Below, one piece after another: positions 1 through 8,732 of a DNA stretch of 64,000 nt. The position numbers and the translations under genes are program-made. Below the pieces are notes generated by a model. The model was not told where the DNA came from. It made no database searches and was given only the letters and a program-made list of their open reading frames with translations. The stretch's first letter is position 1, and every line of letters starts with the position of its first letter. The DNA lies in assembly GCF_902498195.1 (NCBI RefSeq), contig NZ_CABVIY010000001.1:1054001-1118000 (forward strand), written 5' to 3'. The stretch is from Pseudomonas fluorescens. GTDB taxonomy: Bacteria > Pseudomonadota > Gammaproteobacteria > Pseudomonadales > Pseudomonadaceae.

Positions 1-1136
1 CGTTGCTGGACTGCTTTGTCGCGGCTGCCGGGTTTATAGAGAACCTGGGCCTGGATGTGCCGAACGCGGTGAGTCAGATGAGCTTCGCCAAGGACGACCC
101 GGACCGCTTTTTCTTCGAGGCCCTGAGCCTGTACTGGCGTGCCCTGGAAGATCATCTGCTGGACCAGAAGCCGCCGATCATGACCTACAACCGGATGTTC
201 GCCCTGTTTAGCGAGCATTCCCCGGAGAACCTCAAACTGCTCAGTGATGAGCTGCTCAGGCCGCTGTCGCACTTGATGATCGATGAATTCCAGGACGTCT
301 CGCCGCAGATTGTCTCGTGGATTCGCGCCAGTTTGACGGAGATCCGCAGTCGTGGCCCGGCGATGCACGTGGGGCGCGGTGCCCAGCGCTCCTCGCTGCT
401 CTGTGTGGGTGACGATTGGCAATCGATTTATGGCTGGCGTGGCAGCTCACCGAGTTACTTCATGGCGTTCAACAAGGAGTTTTCCTCGCCGAGCACCACC
501 AAAGTCATGCTCAGTGACAACTACCGCAGCCACCAGTACATCATTGACGCCGCTGAGCATATCGTTCGCGCAGCACCGGCGATTGCCGGGAAGAAGGCCA
601 AGGCCAGCGGCGAGCCGAAGGATTTGCTGCCGGTGAACGTGCTGGATCGCGACGACCCAGGCATGGCGAAACGGTTGATCGAGCACTATCGCAAGGGTGA
701 TTCAATCTTGATGCTTTATCGAAAAAGCAGCGATAAGTCATTGATAGAAGAGCATATTCAGTCTGTAGTTAATGTTGATTCTAGCTTGCCGCACGAAGCG
801 CGACGCTTGAAACAACTGACGTACCACAGTGCCAAGGGCCTGCAGGCCGACGCGGTATTCCTGTTGGGCGATTGCCAGCACCTGACCAGTTCGCCCTACA
901 AGAATCAGGTCTACCGCATGGCGGGCCTGGGCAAGGCCGGTGACAGCGAGCCGTACGACAATGCGCAGAAGGACGAAATCCTGCGCCTGGCCTATGTCGG
1001 CATCACCCGGGCCGTGAGTCATTGCTACTGGTATGTCGACGGGCAGGACACCCAGGCCGCCAACATGCCCAAGGCGTCGGACCGGATCGGCAAGGGCAAG
1101 GCGTTCTTTGCCGATCATCGGCAGGCCAAGACATAA
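1..1136 (+). CDS. UvrD/Rep-family ATP-dependent DNA helicase, C-terminal part
   Basis: This is the 3' end of a superfamily 1 DNA helicase whose 5' end lies left of the window; 377 residues are visible. SF1 motifs appear in order: motif II IDEFQDVSPQ (Walker B), motif III GDDWQSIYGWRGS, motif IV LSDNYRS, motif V TYHSAKGLQADAVFLL and motif VI RLAYVGITRAV. Walker A is missing only because the gene is cut. Such enzymes unwind duplex DNA 3' to 5' using ATP in repair or recombination. The exact subfamily (UvrD, Rep, HelD-like) cannot be decided from this half. The gene ends with TAA and is followed by a REP pair and a terminator hairpin. Confidence 0.85.
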   Translation, partial: LLDCFVAAAGFIENLGLDVPNAVSQMSFAKDDPDRFFFEALSLYWRALEDHLLDQKPPIMTYNRMFALFSEHSPENLKLLSDELLRPLSHLMIDEFQDVSPQIVSWIRASLTEIRSRGPAMHVGRGAQRSSLLCVGDDWQSIYGWRGSSPSYFMAFNKEFSSPSTTKVMLSDNYRSHQYIIDAAEHIVRAAPAIAGKKAKASGEPKDLLPVNVLDRDDPGMAKRLIEHYRKGDSILMLYRKSSDKSLIEEHIQSVVNVDSSLPHEARRLKQLTYHSAKGLQADAVFLLGDCQHLTSSPYKNQVYRMAGLGKAGDSEPYDNAQKDEILRLAYVGITRAVSHCYWYVDGQDTQAANMPKASDRIGKGKAFFADHRQAKT

Positions 1137-1140
1137 GTCA

Positions 1141-1242
1141 CTGTAGGAGCGAGCCTGCTCGCGAAAAACGTCCAGACAACGCGTTCATCCAGACAGGGTG
1201 CGTTTTCGTTGACGTCCATCGCGAGCAGGCTCGCTCCTACAG
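1141..1242. repeat. REP pair (inverted BIME/REPIN-like)
   Basis: Two REP sequences in opposite orientation: CTGTAGGAGCGAGCCTGCTC at the left and its inverse ending CTCCTACAG at the right, separated by about 50 bases. It lies between the helicase stop and the terminator. This is the common pseudomonad REP type. Confidence 0.85.
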
Positions 1243-1260
1243 GTTTTTGTGAAAGTCATG

Positions 1261-1286
1261 AAAAAGCCCACGAAAGTGGGCTTTTA
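1261..1286. terminator. Bidirectional rho-independent terminator
   Basis: A 10-bp stem, AAAAGCCCAC pairing with GTGGGCTTTT around a GAAA tetraloop, gives A and T tracts on both sides. It sits between the convergent helicase (+) and DUF1652 gene (-), so it can serve both. Confidence 0.85.
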
Positions 1287-1305
1287 ACTGACTATCCTGC
1301 GACCG

Positions 1306-1578
1306 TCAGGCATAACTCCTGAGGGCCACCGGGGGAATGAACGCTTCCAGCTCATCCTCCACGGCTTCGATTATTCGCTCGACATCGGCGGCGTTCATGA
1401 CCGTCGCGCAAGGAATGCCGGCAATGGCGATCATGGTCTCGCCACTGGCCCGGTCAAACAGACGGGCAATCATGCTGCCCGGCGCATCCATGCTCGCCTC
1501 GAATCCCATGGGATGAAAATGCCAGCGCATCAGCTGGCAGGCATTTGGAAAAGTTACCTTGCTGAACCCTTTATTCAT
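1306..1578 (-). CDS. DUF1652 family protein
   Basis: A 90-residue protein beginning MNKGFSKVTFPNA, with the features I recall for the small Pseudomonas DUF1652 family: an early RWHFHPMGFEA segment, a LFDRASGETMIAIAGIP core and a closing acidic helix VERIIEAVEDELEAF. No signal peptide or membrane segment is seen. The function of the family is unknown. The start at 1578 is preceded on the minus strand by a purine-rich GAAGAAGG stretch. The gene is monocistronic and ends against a bidirectional terminator. Confidence 0.7.
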   Translation of the reverse strand: MNKGFSKVTFPNACQLMRWHFHPMGFEASMDAPGSMIARLFDRASGETMIAIAGIPCATVMNAADVERIIEAVEDELEAFIPPVALRSYA

Positions 1579-1828
1579 GTGTTGCCCGCCTTCTTCATCG
1601 AGCGCTTCCGTTAGCCCTGTTAGGAGGGAAGAACCTTCATTGGTTCAACCAGTGACAGACTTTAAAAGTAGCATCCGGATGTGAAAATAATGTGTTTTTT
1701 TCAGGCCGTTTGGCGATTGCTTCTATTTTTTTGATTCAGGTCACTGTTTGAGCTTGCAGTGCCATACAGGCCGCCATTGAAGGCGAGGGGAAACTTGGGC
1801 AAGCTCGGTTTTTTTCGTCGAGAGCCCT

Positions 1829-2644
1829 ATGCACGCCGAGGATGATGGCCCGCAGCAAACCCAGGCCACGGCCGAGACGGTCATGCGTTATCACCTGCGC
1901 TGGAAGCATCGGGATCTGGACGGGGTCATGGCGCTCTATCACCCGGACATCCAGTACAGCGACTTTTTCCAGAACCGGGTGATGGGCCTGGATGAGTTGC
2001 GCGACTACGTGCGCAGCAGCATGCCCCGCGATCCCGATGAGGCACTGGAACACTCGGACCGAATCCGCCTGGACGGCAATACCGCGTTCATTCAGTACCG
2101 CATCACCCTGCGCGGCGGCGCAGGGCTGGTGTCGTTCCGGGCCAGCGAGGCGATCACCGTCAGGGACGGGCTGATCTGGCGGGTCAATGAGTACGCCTCG
2201 CTGGTACATGAGCAACCCGTCAGCAAAAAAACCGGCCAGTCACGCCCGGCGGTCAGTCGCCTCGGCTTGTCGCCACGCCAGCTGAGTTTCATGGCCGATG
2301 ACCTGCAACAGTATTTCCAGCGCCAGCAACCCTACCTCGACCCCGGGCTGGACCTGCAACGGGTGGCGAAGGCGTGCGGGTACAGCCGCAACCAGATGTC
2401 CTATCTGCTCAATCAGGTGCTCGGGCAGAGCTTCTATCGCTACGTCAATCAGGCCCGCTTGCAGCACGTGCTCGCCGCGCTGGATCACGCCATGCCACCG
2501 TTGCGCGTCGACGAACTGGCCTTCGCCGCCGGTTTCAATTCGCTGTCGGCGTTCTATAGCTGCTTCCGCCAGCATACGGGCCAGTCACCCAAGGGCTACG
2601 TCAAACAAATGTCCTTGCGTGCACGCGCGCAAGACAGACCCTGA
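1829..2644 (+). CDS. AraC-family regulator with N-terminal SnoaL/NTF2-like domain
   Basis: A 271-residue protein with two parts. Residues about 10-130 look like a SnoaL/NTF2-like fold (RYHLRWKHRDLDGVMALYHPDIQY, then FRASEAITVRDGLIWRVNEY), a module that often binds small hydrophobic ligands. Residues about 150-265 are an AraC-type double helix-turn-helix: DLQRVAKACGYSRNQMSYLL, then DELAFAAGFNSLSAFYSCFR and HTGQSPKGYVKQ. AraC proteins more often carry a cupin or DJ-1 sensor domain, so this arrangement is less usual. It ends 50 bases before a DAO-family oxidase on the same strand, which it may regulate; that link is inference from position. Confidence 0.75.
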   Translation: MHAEDDGPQQTQATAETVMRYHLRWKHRDLDGVMALYHPDIQYSDFFQNRVMGLDELRDYVRSSMPRDPDEALEHSDRIRLDGNTAFIQYRITLRGGAGLVSFRASEAITVRDGLIWRVNEYASLVHEQPVSKKTGQSRPAVSRLGLSPRQLSFMADDLQQYFQRQQPYLDPGLDLQRVAKACGYSRNQMSYLLNQVLGQSFYRYVNQARLQHVLAALDHAMPPLRVDELAFAAGFNSLSAFYSCFRQHTGQSPKGYVKQMSLRARAQDRP

Positions 2645-2694
2645 TGCCACGCACTAGGATCAACGCCATCGAAGTTTGAGTGGCGGAGTCTTGC

Positions 2695-4101
2695 ATGGCG
2701 GCGTGGCGCACTATCAGTTTATGGATGGACCAACTCGACGAGCCGTTACAGGCGCGGGCGACGCTGGAACAGGATCTGGACATCGACGTGGCAATCATCG
2801 GCGCCGGGTACACGGGGCTGTGGACCGCGTATTACCTCAAGCGTCAGGCGCCCGAGCTGAACATTGCCATCATCGAGGCGCAAACCGCCGGTTTTGGCGC
2901 CTCGGGGCGTAACGGCGGCTGGTTGATGGGCAATCTGTTGGGGGAGGACCGGCTACTCGCCGATGCGTCGCCCGAACAGCGCCGCGCTTCCTGGGACTTG
3001 CTGCACAACATCCCCGATGAAGTCGCGGACGTACTCGAACGTGAAGGCATCGACTGCGATTATCGCAAAGGCGGGGCGCTGTACTGCGCCGCCCGCTATC
3101 CGGAGCAGGAAGCCAGCCTGCGTCAGTACCTGGATAAGCTGTACCGCCAGGGCCTCAATGAAAGCGATTACCGCTGGCTCAGCCCGGAGCAATTGGTACA
3201 ACAGATCCGCATTGCCAGGCCCTATGGCGGGATCTACACCCCCCATGTGGCCACCCTGCATCCGGCCAAACTGGTGCGCGCGCTGGCGCGCACGGTCGAG
3301 CGCATGGGCGTCAGGATCTACGAAAACAGCCCGGTCACCCAGTGGCAGTCCGGCAGCCTGCGCACCGCAAAATCCTCGGTTCGCAGCCACTGGATCGTGC
3401 CGGCGGTAGAAGGCTATGCCGCCACGTTGCCTCCCCTTGGGCGCTATCAATTGCCGGTGCAAAGCCTGATTGTCGCCACCGAACCGCTGTCCGCCGCCAC
3501 CTGGGACGACATCGGCCTCAGCCACGGCCAGGCCTTCGGTGAGAGCAGCCGCCAGGTGACCTACGGCCAGCGCACGGCCGACAACCGGCTGATTTTCGGC
3601 GCCCGGGGCGGGTATCAATTTGCCGGCCGGCTGCGCCACGACTTCGACCTGACCCGCAGCGAAACCGAACTGCGGCGCTATCTGTTCGGCGAGCTGTTCC
3701 CGCCGCTCAAACACGTGCAGATCACCCACGGCTGGGGCGGCAACCTGGGCATGTCCCGGCGTTTCAAACCGCACATGCTCTGTGACCGGGCCAGCGGCAT
3801 TGCCTTGTCCGGTGGTTATGGCGGGGAGGGCGTGGGCGCCAGCAACCTGGGCGGGCGAACCCTGGCCGATTTGATCCTGGAGCGTGACACCGGGTTGGTT
3901 CGCCAACCCTGGGTCATCCCCCGGCGCGGTCTTGATGCGCTCAAGGCCTGGGAGCCCGAACCCTGCCGCTGGCTCGGCTATAACGCGATCATTCGCAGCT
4001 TCGCCCACGAAGACCAGACCCTGGCCAACCCGGCTTCCGCCCCTTGGCGGCGCAAACTGGCAAGCGGGGTGGCGGGGTTCATGGAAGGTTTCATGCAGTA
4101 G
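2695..4101 (+). CDS. FAD-dependent oxidoreductase, DAO/OrdL family
   Basis: A 468-residue flavoprotein with a classic dinucleotide-binding segment near the N terminus (DVAIIGAGYTGLWTAYYL) followed by GASGRNGGWLMGN, a signature of the DAO family enzymes related to gamma-glutamylputrescine oxidase (PuuB/OrdL). The C terminus has the second FAD contact GGYGGEGVGASNLGG. These enzymes oxidise amines or N-substituted amino acids and produce H2O2; the actual substrate cannot be read. I chose the ATG at 2695 because GGAG lies seven bases upstream; an in-frame GTG at 2680 has no such site. It probably stands with the SnoaL-AraC gene just upstream. Confidence 0.82.
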   Translation: MAAWRTISLWMDQLDEPLQARATLEQDLDIDVAIIGAGYTGLWTAYYLKRQAPELNIAIIEAQTAGFGASGRNGGWLMGNLLGEDRLLADASPEQRRASWDLLHNIPDEVADVLEREGIDCDYRKGGALYCAARYPEQEASLRQYLDKLYRQGLNESDYRWLSPEQLVQQIRIARPYGGIYTPHVATLHPAKLVRALARTVERMGVRIYENSPVTQWQSGSLRTAKSSVRSHWIVPAVEGYAATLPPLGRYQLPVQSLIVATEPLSAATWDDIGLSHGQAFGESSRQVTYGQRTADNRLIFGARGGYQFAGRLRHDFDLTRSETELRRYLFGELFPPLKHVQITHGWGGNLGMSRRFKPHMLCDRASGIALSGGYGGEGVGASNLGGRTLADLILERDTGLVRQPWVIPRRGLDALKAWEPEPCRWLGYNAIIRSFAHEDQTLANPASAPWRRKLASGVAGFMEGFMQ

Positions 4102-4189
4102 CCGGTTCGTGTCATGTAGCCAAGGGCACTGGAGGCGATGGCGTTGAACGTCGATCGGTAACTGAAACCTGCGGTGTTTGTAAGTGCCT

Positions 4190-4269
4190 CTTCGCGAGCA
4201 AGCCCGCTCCCACACACGAAATCAGGTGCTCGACTCGGTCAAACGTGGGAGCGGGCTTGCTCGCGAAGA
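4190..4269. repeat. REP pair
   Basis: Inverted REP units of the TTCGCGAGCAAGCCCGCTCCCAC type separated by about 30 bases, between the oxidase and the small lipoprotein gene, which converge here. Confidence 0.85.
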
Positions 4270-4284
4270 ACGATAACGCGGTCT

Positions 4285-4509
4285 TCAATCTTCCTTGCGA
4301 ATCGTGGTCACTTCATCGGCCCGTACTTTGACTTTCGCCCCGGAGATGTCCTCGAATTCGAAGAAGCCATCCTTGGACTTGGTTTTCGGCATGTCCTTGG
4401 TGAGGTACTGGGTGCCGTTCTGCAGGGTCACCACCGTTGGTGTCGAGCAGCCCGTCAGCATCATGAAAGCCGCCGCAGCCAACGGAAAACCCAGGGTCTT
4501 GATGTTCAT
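4285..4509 (-). CDS. YgdI/YgdR-type small lipoprotein
   Basis: A 74-residue predicted outer-envelope lipoprotein. The signal peptide MNIKTLGFPLAAAAFMMLTGC ends in an LTGC lipobox, and the short mature part (QNGTQYLTKDMPKTKSKDGF, then VKVRADEVTTIRKED) matches the DUF903/YgdI-YgdR pattern of an SH3-like small beta barrel. The start at 4509 has an AGAGG Shine-Dalgarno five bases upstream; a GTG two codons earlier is possible. The cellular role of the family is unknown. It is monocistronic. Confidence 0.82.
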   Translation of the reverse strand: MNIKTLGFPLAAAAFMMLTGCSTPTVVTLQNGTQYLTKDMPKTKSKDGFFEFEDISGAKVKVRADEVTTIRKED

Positions 4510-4719
4510 AACCACCTCTAACGCTTTAAAAATTCGCTGAGACTGTCGAGCCCGACAGCACCTCTATCGCGGTTGGTGCCATGCAATGGCAGAAAGTTCT
4601 ACGCGCCGGAAAAAATACCTGGCGGCGCCTCCGCCCATCCTTTTCCGATTGCATCGGGCAGGGCGTTGCTGGTATCTGTACGCATAACCAGTATTCGCTC
4701 GCCATGGCCCATTGATCCC

Positions 4720-6372
4720 GTGACTGAAAACCCGCTCGACGATCCGTTCTATTACCTTAATAACTTCATGCAAGTCATTGATTGGCTTGAGCAACGCTAT
4801 GGCGATGTGCTGAGCGTCGAGGAGCAGCGGTTCATCGCCGAGTTCAATGGCTTGCCCCGTGAATCCCGGGGGTTGCTGGTCCGGATGGTCATGCGCAAGG
4901 GCATTCATTTCAGGGCCAGTAAACTGCACTACGGCGAAATCGGTGACATCGCCAGCGCCGTCGAACCGCTCGTGGCACGGGGCTGGATCGATGAGCGGCT
5001 GCCGTTGGCGATCGAGACGCTGTTCGATGCACTGCTCAAGGCCGAAGTGGTCGAATGTTTTGGCCACCTGATCGAACAGCCCAAAGGCAAAAAAGCCGAT
5101 TGGCTGCCGGCACTGAGCGAGCGGTTTCCCGACATGCGCAGTTTCAGTGACTGGTGTCCTTCGCTGAACGACCGTTTGTTCAGCCTGACCATCATGGGCT
5201 TGTGCGACCGCTTGCGCTTGATGTTTTTCGGCAATCTTTACCAGGACTGGTCCGAATTCGTGCTCGCCGACCTTGGCATCTTTACCTACGAGAAGGTCGA
5301 GTTCTGCGCCGATTCCCGAGGTTTGCGCAGCCGCGAGGACGTGGATGCCTGCATGTTCCTTCATCAATGCCAGCAGCGCTTCGAGGCCGGTGAAGCGCTA
5401 GCGGAGATTGTCGAGCATATCCATGGGTTGACGCTGGACAATCCCTGGTTGCAAAGGCGCCGCGACAAGTTGCTGTTCCAGATGGCCCAGCACTGCGAAC
5501 GCGTGGCGGATTTCAGTACGGCGCTGGGGTTGTACCGCCAATGTGCCTACCCCGGTGCTCGTGCACGCTTGATCCGGGTGCTGGAGCGTTGCGCGCAATT
5601 CGAGCTGGCCCTGGCGCTGGCCACCGAGGCCGAGCGCTCGCCACACAGCGCCGCCGAACACCAGCAATTGCTGCGCATGCTGCCCAGGTTGCGCCGCAAG
5701 CTGGGCGGGCCGGCGGTAAAACGCCCATCCCCGAGGGAAATGCTGCGCCTGGACCTGCAACTGCCCCGGACCGACCCGGTGATGTCGGTGGAGTACTGCG
5801 TTCAGGCACACCTGGCGCAAGCGTCGGCGCCTGTGCATTACGTCGAGAACAGCCTGATCAACTCACTGTTCGGCCTGCTGTGCTGGCCGGCGATTTTCGC
5901 GCCGCTGCCGGGGGCTTTCTTCCACCCGTTCCAGCGCGGTCCGGTGGACCTGCTCAACGAAGACTTCCACGAGCGTCGGGCCGAGCTGTTCCAGGCTTGC
6001 CTGGCGGAACTCGACGATGGCCGTTATCGGCAGACCGTGCGCGAACGCTATGTCGAAAAGTGGGGCGTGCAGTCACCCTTCGTTTTCTGGGGAGCGCTCA
6101 GTGAAGAATTGCTGGAGCAGGCGCTGGACTGCCTGCCGGCCGAGCACCTCAAGCACTGGTTCAGCCGCTTGTTGCTGGACATCAAGGCCAACCGCGCCGG
6201 GATGCCGGACCTGATCCAGTTCTGGCCGCAGCAAAAGACCTACCGCATGATCGAGGTCAAGGGCCCGGGGGATCGCCTGCAGGATAACCAGTTGCGCTGG
6301 CTGGAGTTCTGCCACGAGCACCGCATGCCGGTCGCCGTGTGCTACGTGCAGTGGGCGGAGCAGGACGCTTGA
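4720..6372 (+). CDS. FAN1-like structure-specific nuclease with VRR-NUC domain
   Basis: A 550-residue bacterial FAN1 homologue. The C-terminal VRR-NUC domain shows PDLIQFWP near residues 496-503, then IEVKGPGDRLQDNQ, giving the PD-(D/E)XK residues D497, E512 and K514. The body is helical and TPR-like, as in bacterial FAN1. FAN1 cleaves 5' flaps and branched DNA in interstrand-crosslink repair. I chose the GTG at 4720, which gives nearly the length I recall for the Pseudomonas aeruginosa protein (about 560); the frame is open further upstream but the extension looks non-coding. Its stop overlaps the start of the nuclease-helicase gene, so the two are translationally coupled. Confidence 0.85.
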   Translation: MTENPLDDPFYYLNNFMQVIDWLEQRYGDVLSVEEQRFIAEFNGLPRESRGLLVRMVMRKGIHFRASKLHYGEIGDIASAVEPLVARGWIDERLPLAIETLFDALLKAEVVECFGHLIEQPKGKKADWLPALSERFPDMRSFSDWCPSLNDRLFSLTIMGLCDRLRLMFFGNLYQDWSEFVLADLGIFTYEKVEFCADSRGLRSREDVDACMFLHQCQQRFEAGEALAEIVEHIHGLTLDNPWLQRRRDKLLFQMAQHCERVADFSTALGLYRQCAYPGARARLIRVLERCAQFELALALATEAERSPHSAAEHQQLLRMLPRLRRKLGGPAVKRPSPREMLRLDLQLPRTDPVMSVEYCVQAHLAQASAPVHYVENSLINSLFGLLCWPAIFAPLPGAFFHPFQRGPVDLLNEDFHERRAELFQACLAELDDGRYRQTVRERYVEKWGVQSPFVFWGALSEELLEQALDCLPAEHLKHWFSRLLLDIKANRAGMPDLIQFWPQQKTYRMIEVKGPGDRLQDNQLRWLEFCHEHRMPVAVCYVQWAEQDA

Positions 6373-8720
6373 GCTACAGCATCGCGGTGCGGGCGCTGTG
6401 CGAATTCACCGCCAAGGCCGGCGACCTCGACCTGCGCTTCACACCGTCGCCAACCGCGCTGGAGGGCATCGTCGGGCATCGCACCGTGGCGTCCAGGCGC
6501 AGCGAGGATTATCAAAGCGAAGTCGCCCTCGAAGGCCAGTACCTGAGCCTGAAAGTCAAAGGCCGGGCGGACGGCTACGATCCTGCGCAAAACTGCCTGG
6601 AAGAAGTCAAGACCTACCGGGGCGACCTGAGCAGGCAGCCGGCCAATCACCGCCAGCTACATTGGGCCCAGGCCAAAATCTATGGCTGGCTGATGTGCCG
6701 CAAACTGGACCTGGCGCAGATCAATCTGGCACTGGTGTATTTCGACATCGTCAGCGAAAAGGAAACCTGCCTGGTCGAGACGTTCGGCGCCACGCAATTG
6801 CAGTTGTTTTTCGAGGCGCATTGCGCGCGCTTCCTGCTCTGGGCCGAGCAGGAGATGGCCCATCGCGAAGCGCGCAACCGGGCGGCCGGGCAGCTGGCGT
6901 TTCCCCATGCCGATTTTCGGCCGGGGCAGCGTCATCTCGCCGAATCGGTGTTCAAGGCGGTCAGTACCGGTCGTTGCCTGATGGCCCAGGCCCCGACGGG
7001 GATTGGCAAGACCGTCGGCACCTTGTTTCCGATGCTCAAGGCCCTGGCGCCGCAGCAGCTGGACAAGGTGTTTTTCCTCACGGCCAAGACCCCGGGACGC
7101 CAACTGGCCCTGGACGCGGCGCGGGTCATCCTTGAGCGCGCCGAGGCGCCGCCCTTGCGGGTTCTGGAGATGATTGCCCGGGACAAGGCCTGCGAGCACC
7201 CGGACAAGGCGTGTCACGGTGAATCCTGCCCGTTGGCCCAGGGCTTCTATGACCGCTTGCCGGCTGCGCGCCAGGCCGCCAGCGGGCTGAACCTGCTGCA
7301 CCAGCGTGCCTTGCGCGAGGTCGCTTTGGCGCACGGGGTCTGTCCGTATTACCTGAGCCAGGAAATGGCCCGTTGGGCGGACGTGGTGGTGGCCGACTAT
7401 AACTACTACTTCGACTTCAGCGCCTTGTTGTTCGGGCTGGCTCAAGCGAACAACTGGAAGGTCGCGGTGCTGGTGGACGAGGCTCACAACCTGGTGGAGC
7501 GCGGCCGCCAGATGTACAGCGCCACGCTCGATCAGGGGGCACTCAACGCGGTCCGCAAAATCGCGCCCGAGGCGTTGAAAAAGCCCCTGCAACGGGTCAA
7601 CCGTGAATGGAATGCCTTGCATGGCCAGCAATTGGCTGTCTATCAGGCCTACGCCAAGGCGCCGGAAAAACTGCTGCAAGCGTTGTCATCCTGTAGCGCC
7701 AGCATCGGCGACTACCTCAACGATCACCCTCAAGGCCTGGACAGCGCACTCCAGGGTTTTTACTTCGACATGCTGCAGTTCTGCCGGGTGGCCGAGCTGT
7801 TCGATGAGCACTTCCTGTTTGATATCGCCAAGCGCGACCTCGATCGCAAACGACCGCTCTCGCAACTGTGCCTGCGTAACGTGGTGCCCGCCGGTTTCAT
7901 CGGCCCGCGCCTGACGGCGGCACGCAGCACCGTGCTGTTCTCGGCGACCCTCAGCCCGCGCCACTATTACGCGGATTTGCTGGGTACGCCGGCGAACACC
8001 GTGTGCATCGACGTCGAATCGCCTTTTCACGCCGATCAGCTGCAGGTCCATATCGTCAACCGCATCTCGACCCGCTTCGCCCATCGCCAGGCGTCTCTTG
8101 CGCCCATCGTCGAGCTCATCGCCCGACAATTCAGCGAACGCCCCGGCAACTACCTGGCGTTTTTCAGCAGTTTCGACTATTCGCAGCAGGTGGCGCAGTT
8201 GCTGGCCGAATGTCATCCCCACATCAACCTGTGGTCGCAATCGCGTGGCATGGGTGAAGCGCAGCGACAGCAGTTTCTCGATCAGTTTACCGAGGGCGGC
8301 GAGGGCATCGGCTTTGCGGTATTGGGCGGGGCGTTCGGCGAAGGCATCGACTTGCCCGGTGCGCGGTTGATCGGCGCGTTCATCGCCACGCTCGGGCTGG
8401 CGCAATTCAACCCGGTCAACGAGCAGATGAAACGGCGCATGGCGGCGATTTTCGGCGCCGGCCATGACTACACCTACCTGTTTCCCGGCGTGCAGAAAGT
8501 GGTGCAGGCCGCCGGGCGGGTGATTCGCACCCAGCAGGACCGAGGAGTGGTGATGCTGATCGATGACCGTTTTGGCGAGAGCAAGGTCAGGCAACTGCTG
8601 CCGCGCTGGTGGTCGATCCGCGACCCGCTGGCGCCGGGGCCGGAGATGGACGGGGCGAGCGCCGAAGATTCGCCTTTCCAATTCGGCAGTTTGTCGCATA
8701 CTCCTGAAAAACAGTGCTGA
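6369..8720 (+). CDS. Nuclease-fused Rad3/XPD-type iron-sulfur DNA helicase
   Basis: A 783-residue two-domain enzyme. Residues about 1-160 resemble a RecB/Cas4-type PD-(D/E)XK nuclease: GRADGYD with D68, then EEVKTY with E79 and K81. The rest is a superfamily 2 XPD/DinG-type helicase: Walker A APTGIGKT (about 208-215), DEAH box VLVDEAHN (D370-H373) and motif VI QAAGRVIRTQQD. Cysteines C275, C282, C287 and C325 between Walker A and DEAH are placed to hold a 4Fe-4S cluster. It should unwind 5' to 3' and process the strand. The TTG start at 6369 forms TTGA with the FAN1 stop, so both proteins probably work on the same lesions. Confidence 0.82.
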   Translation: MSYSIAVRALCEFTAKAGDLDLRFTPSPTALEGIVGHRTVASRRSEDYQSEVALEGQYLSLKVKGRADGYDPAQNCLEEVKTYRGDLSRQPANHRQLHWAQAKIYGWLMCRKLDLAQINLALVYFDIVSEKETCLVETFGATQLQLFFEAHCARFLLWAEQEMAHREARNRAAGQLAFPHADFRPGQRHLAESVFKAVSTGRCLMAQAPTGIGKTVGTLFPMLKALAPQQLDKVFFLTAKTPGRQLALDAARVILERAEAPPLRVLEMIARDKACEHPDKACHGESCPLAQGFYDRLPAARQAASGLNLLHQRALREVALAHGVCPYYLSQEMARWADVVVADYNYYFDFSALLFGLAQANNWKVAVLVDEAHNLVERGRQMYSATLDQGALNAVRKIAPEALKKPLQRVNREWNALHGQQLAVYQAYAKAPEKLLQALSSCSASIGDYLNDHPQGLDSALQGFYFDMLQFCRVAELFDEHFLFDIAKRDLDRKRPLSQLCLRNVVPAGFIGPRLTAARSTVLFSATLSPRHYYADLLGTPANTVCIDVESPFHADQLQVHIVNRISTRFAHRQASLAPIVELIARQFSERPGNYLAFFSSFDYSQQVAQLLAECHPHINLWSQSRGMGEAQRQQFLDQFTEGGEGIGFAVLGGAFGEGIDLPGARLIGAFIATLGLAQFNPVNEQMKRRMAAIFGAGHDYTYLFPGVQKVVQAAGRVIRTQQDRGVVMLIDDRFGESKVRQLLPRWWSIRDPLAPGPEMDGASAEDSPFQFGSLSHTPEKQC

Positions 8721-8732
8721 CGCGAGAATTCA

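Noticed and set aside
1141..1242. REP pairs as CRISPR-like repeats
   Set aside because: They occur as isolated inverted pairs, not as arrays of direct repeats with regular spacers, and no cas genes are present.
1638..1654. Short inverted repeat CATTGGTT-C-AACCAGTG upstream of the SnoaL-AraC gene
   Set aside because: It is only 8 bp with one wobble pair and no second copy or known match; too weak to call an operator.
2953..4215. A 420-residue minus-strand frame over the DAO oxidase
   Set aside because: It is a shadow of the oxidase with low-complexity Gln/Val/Ala composition and no motif.
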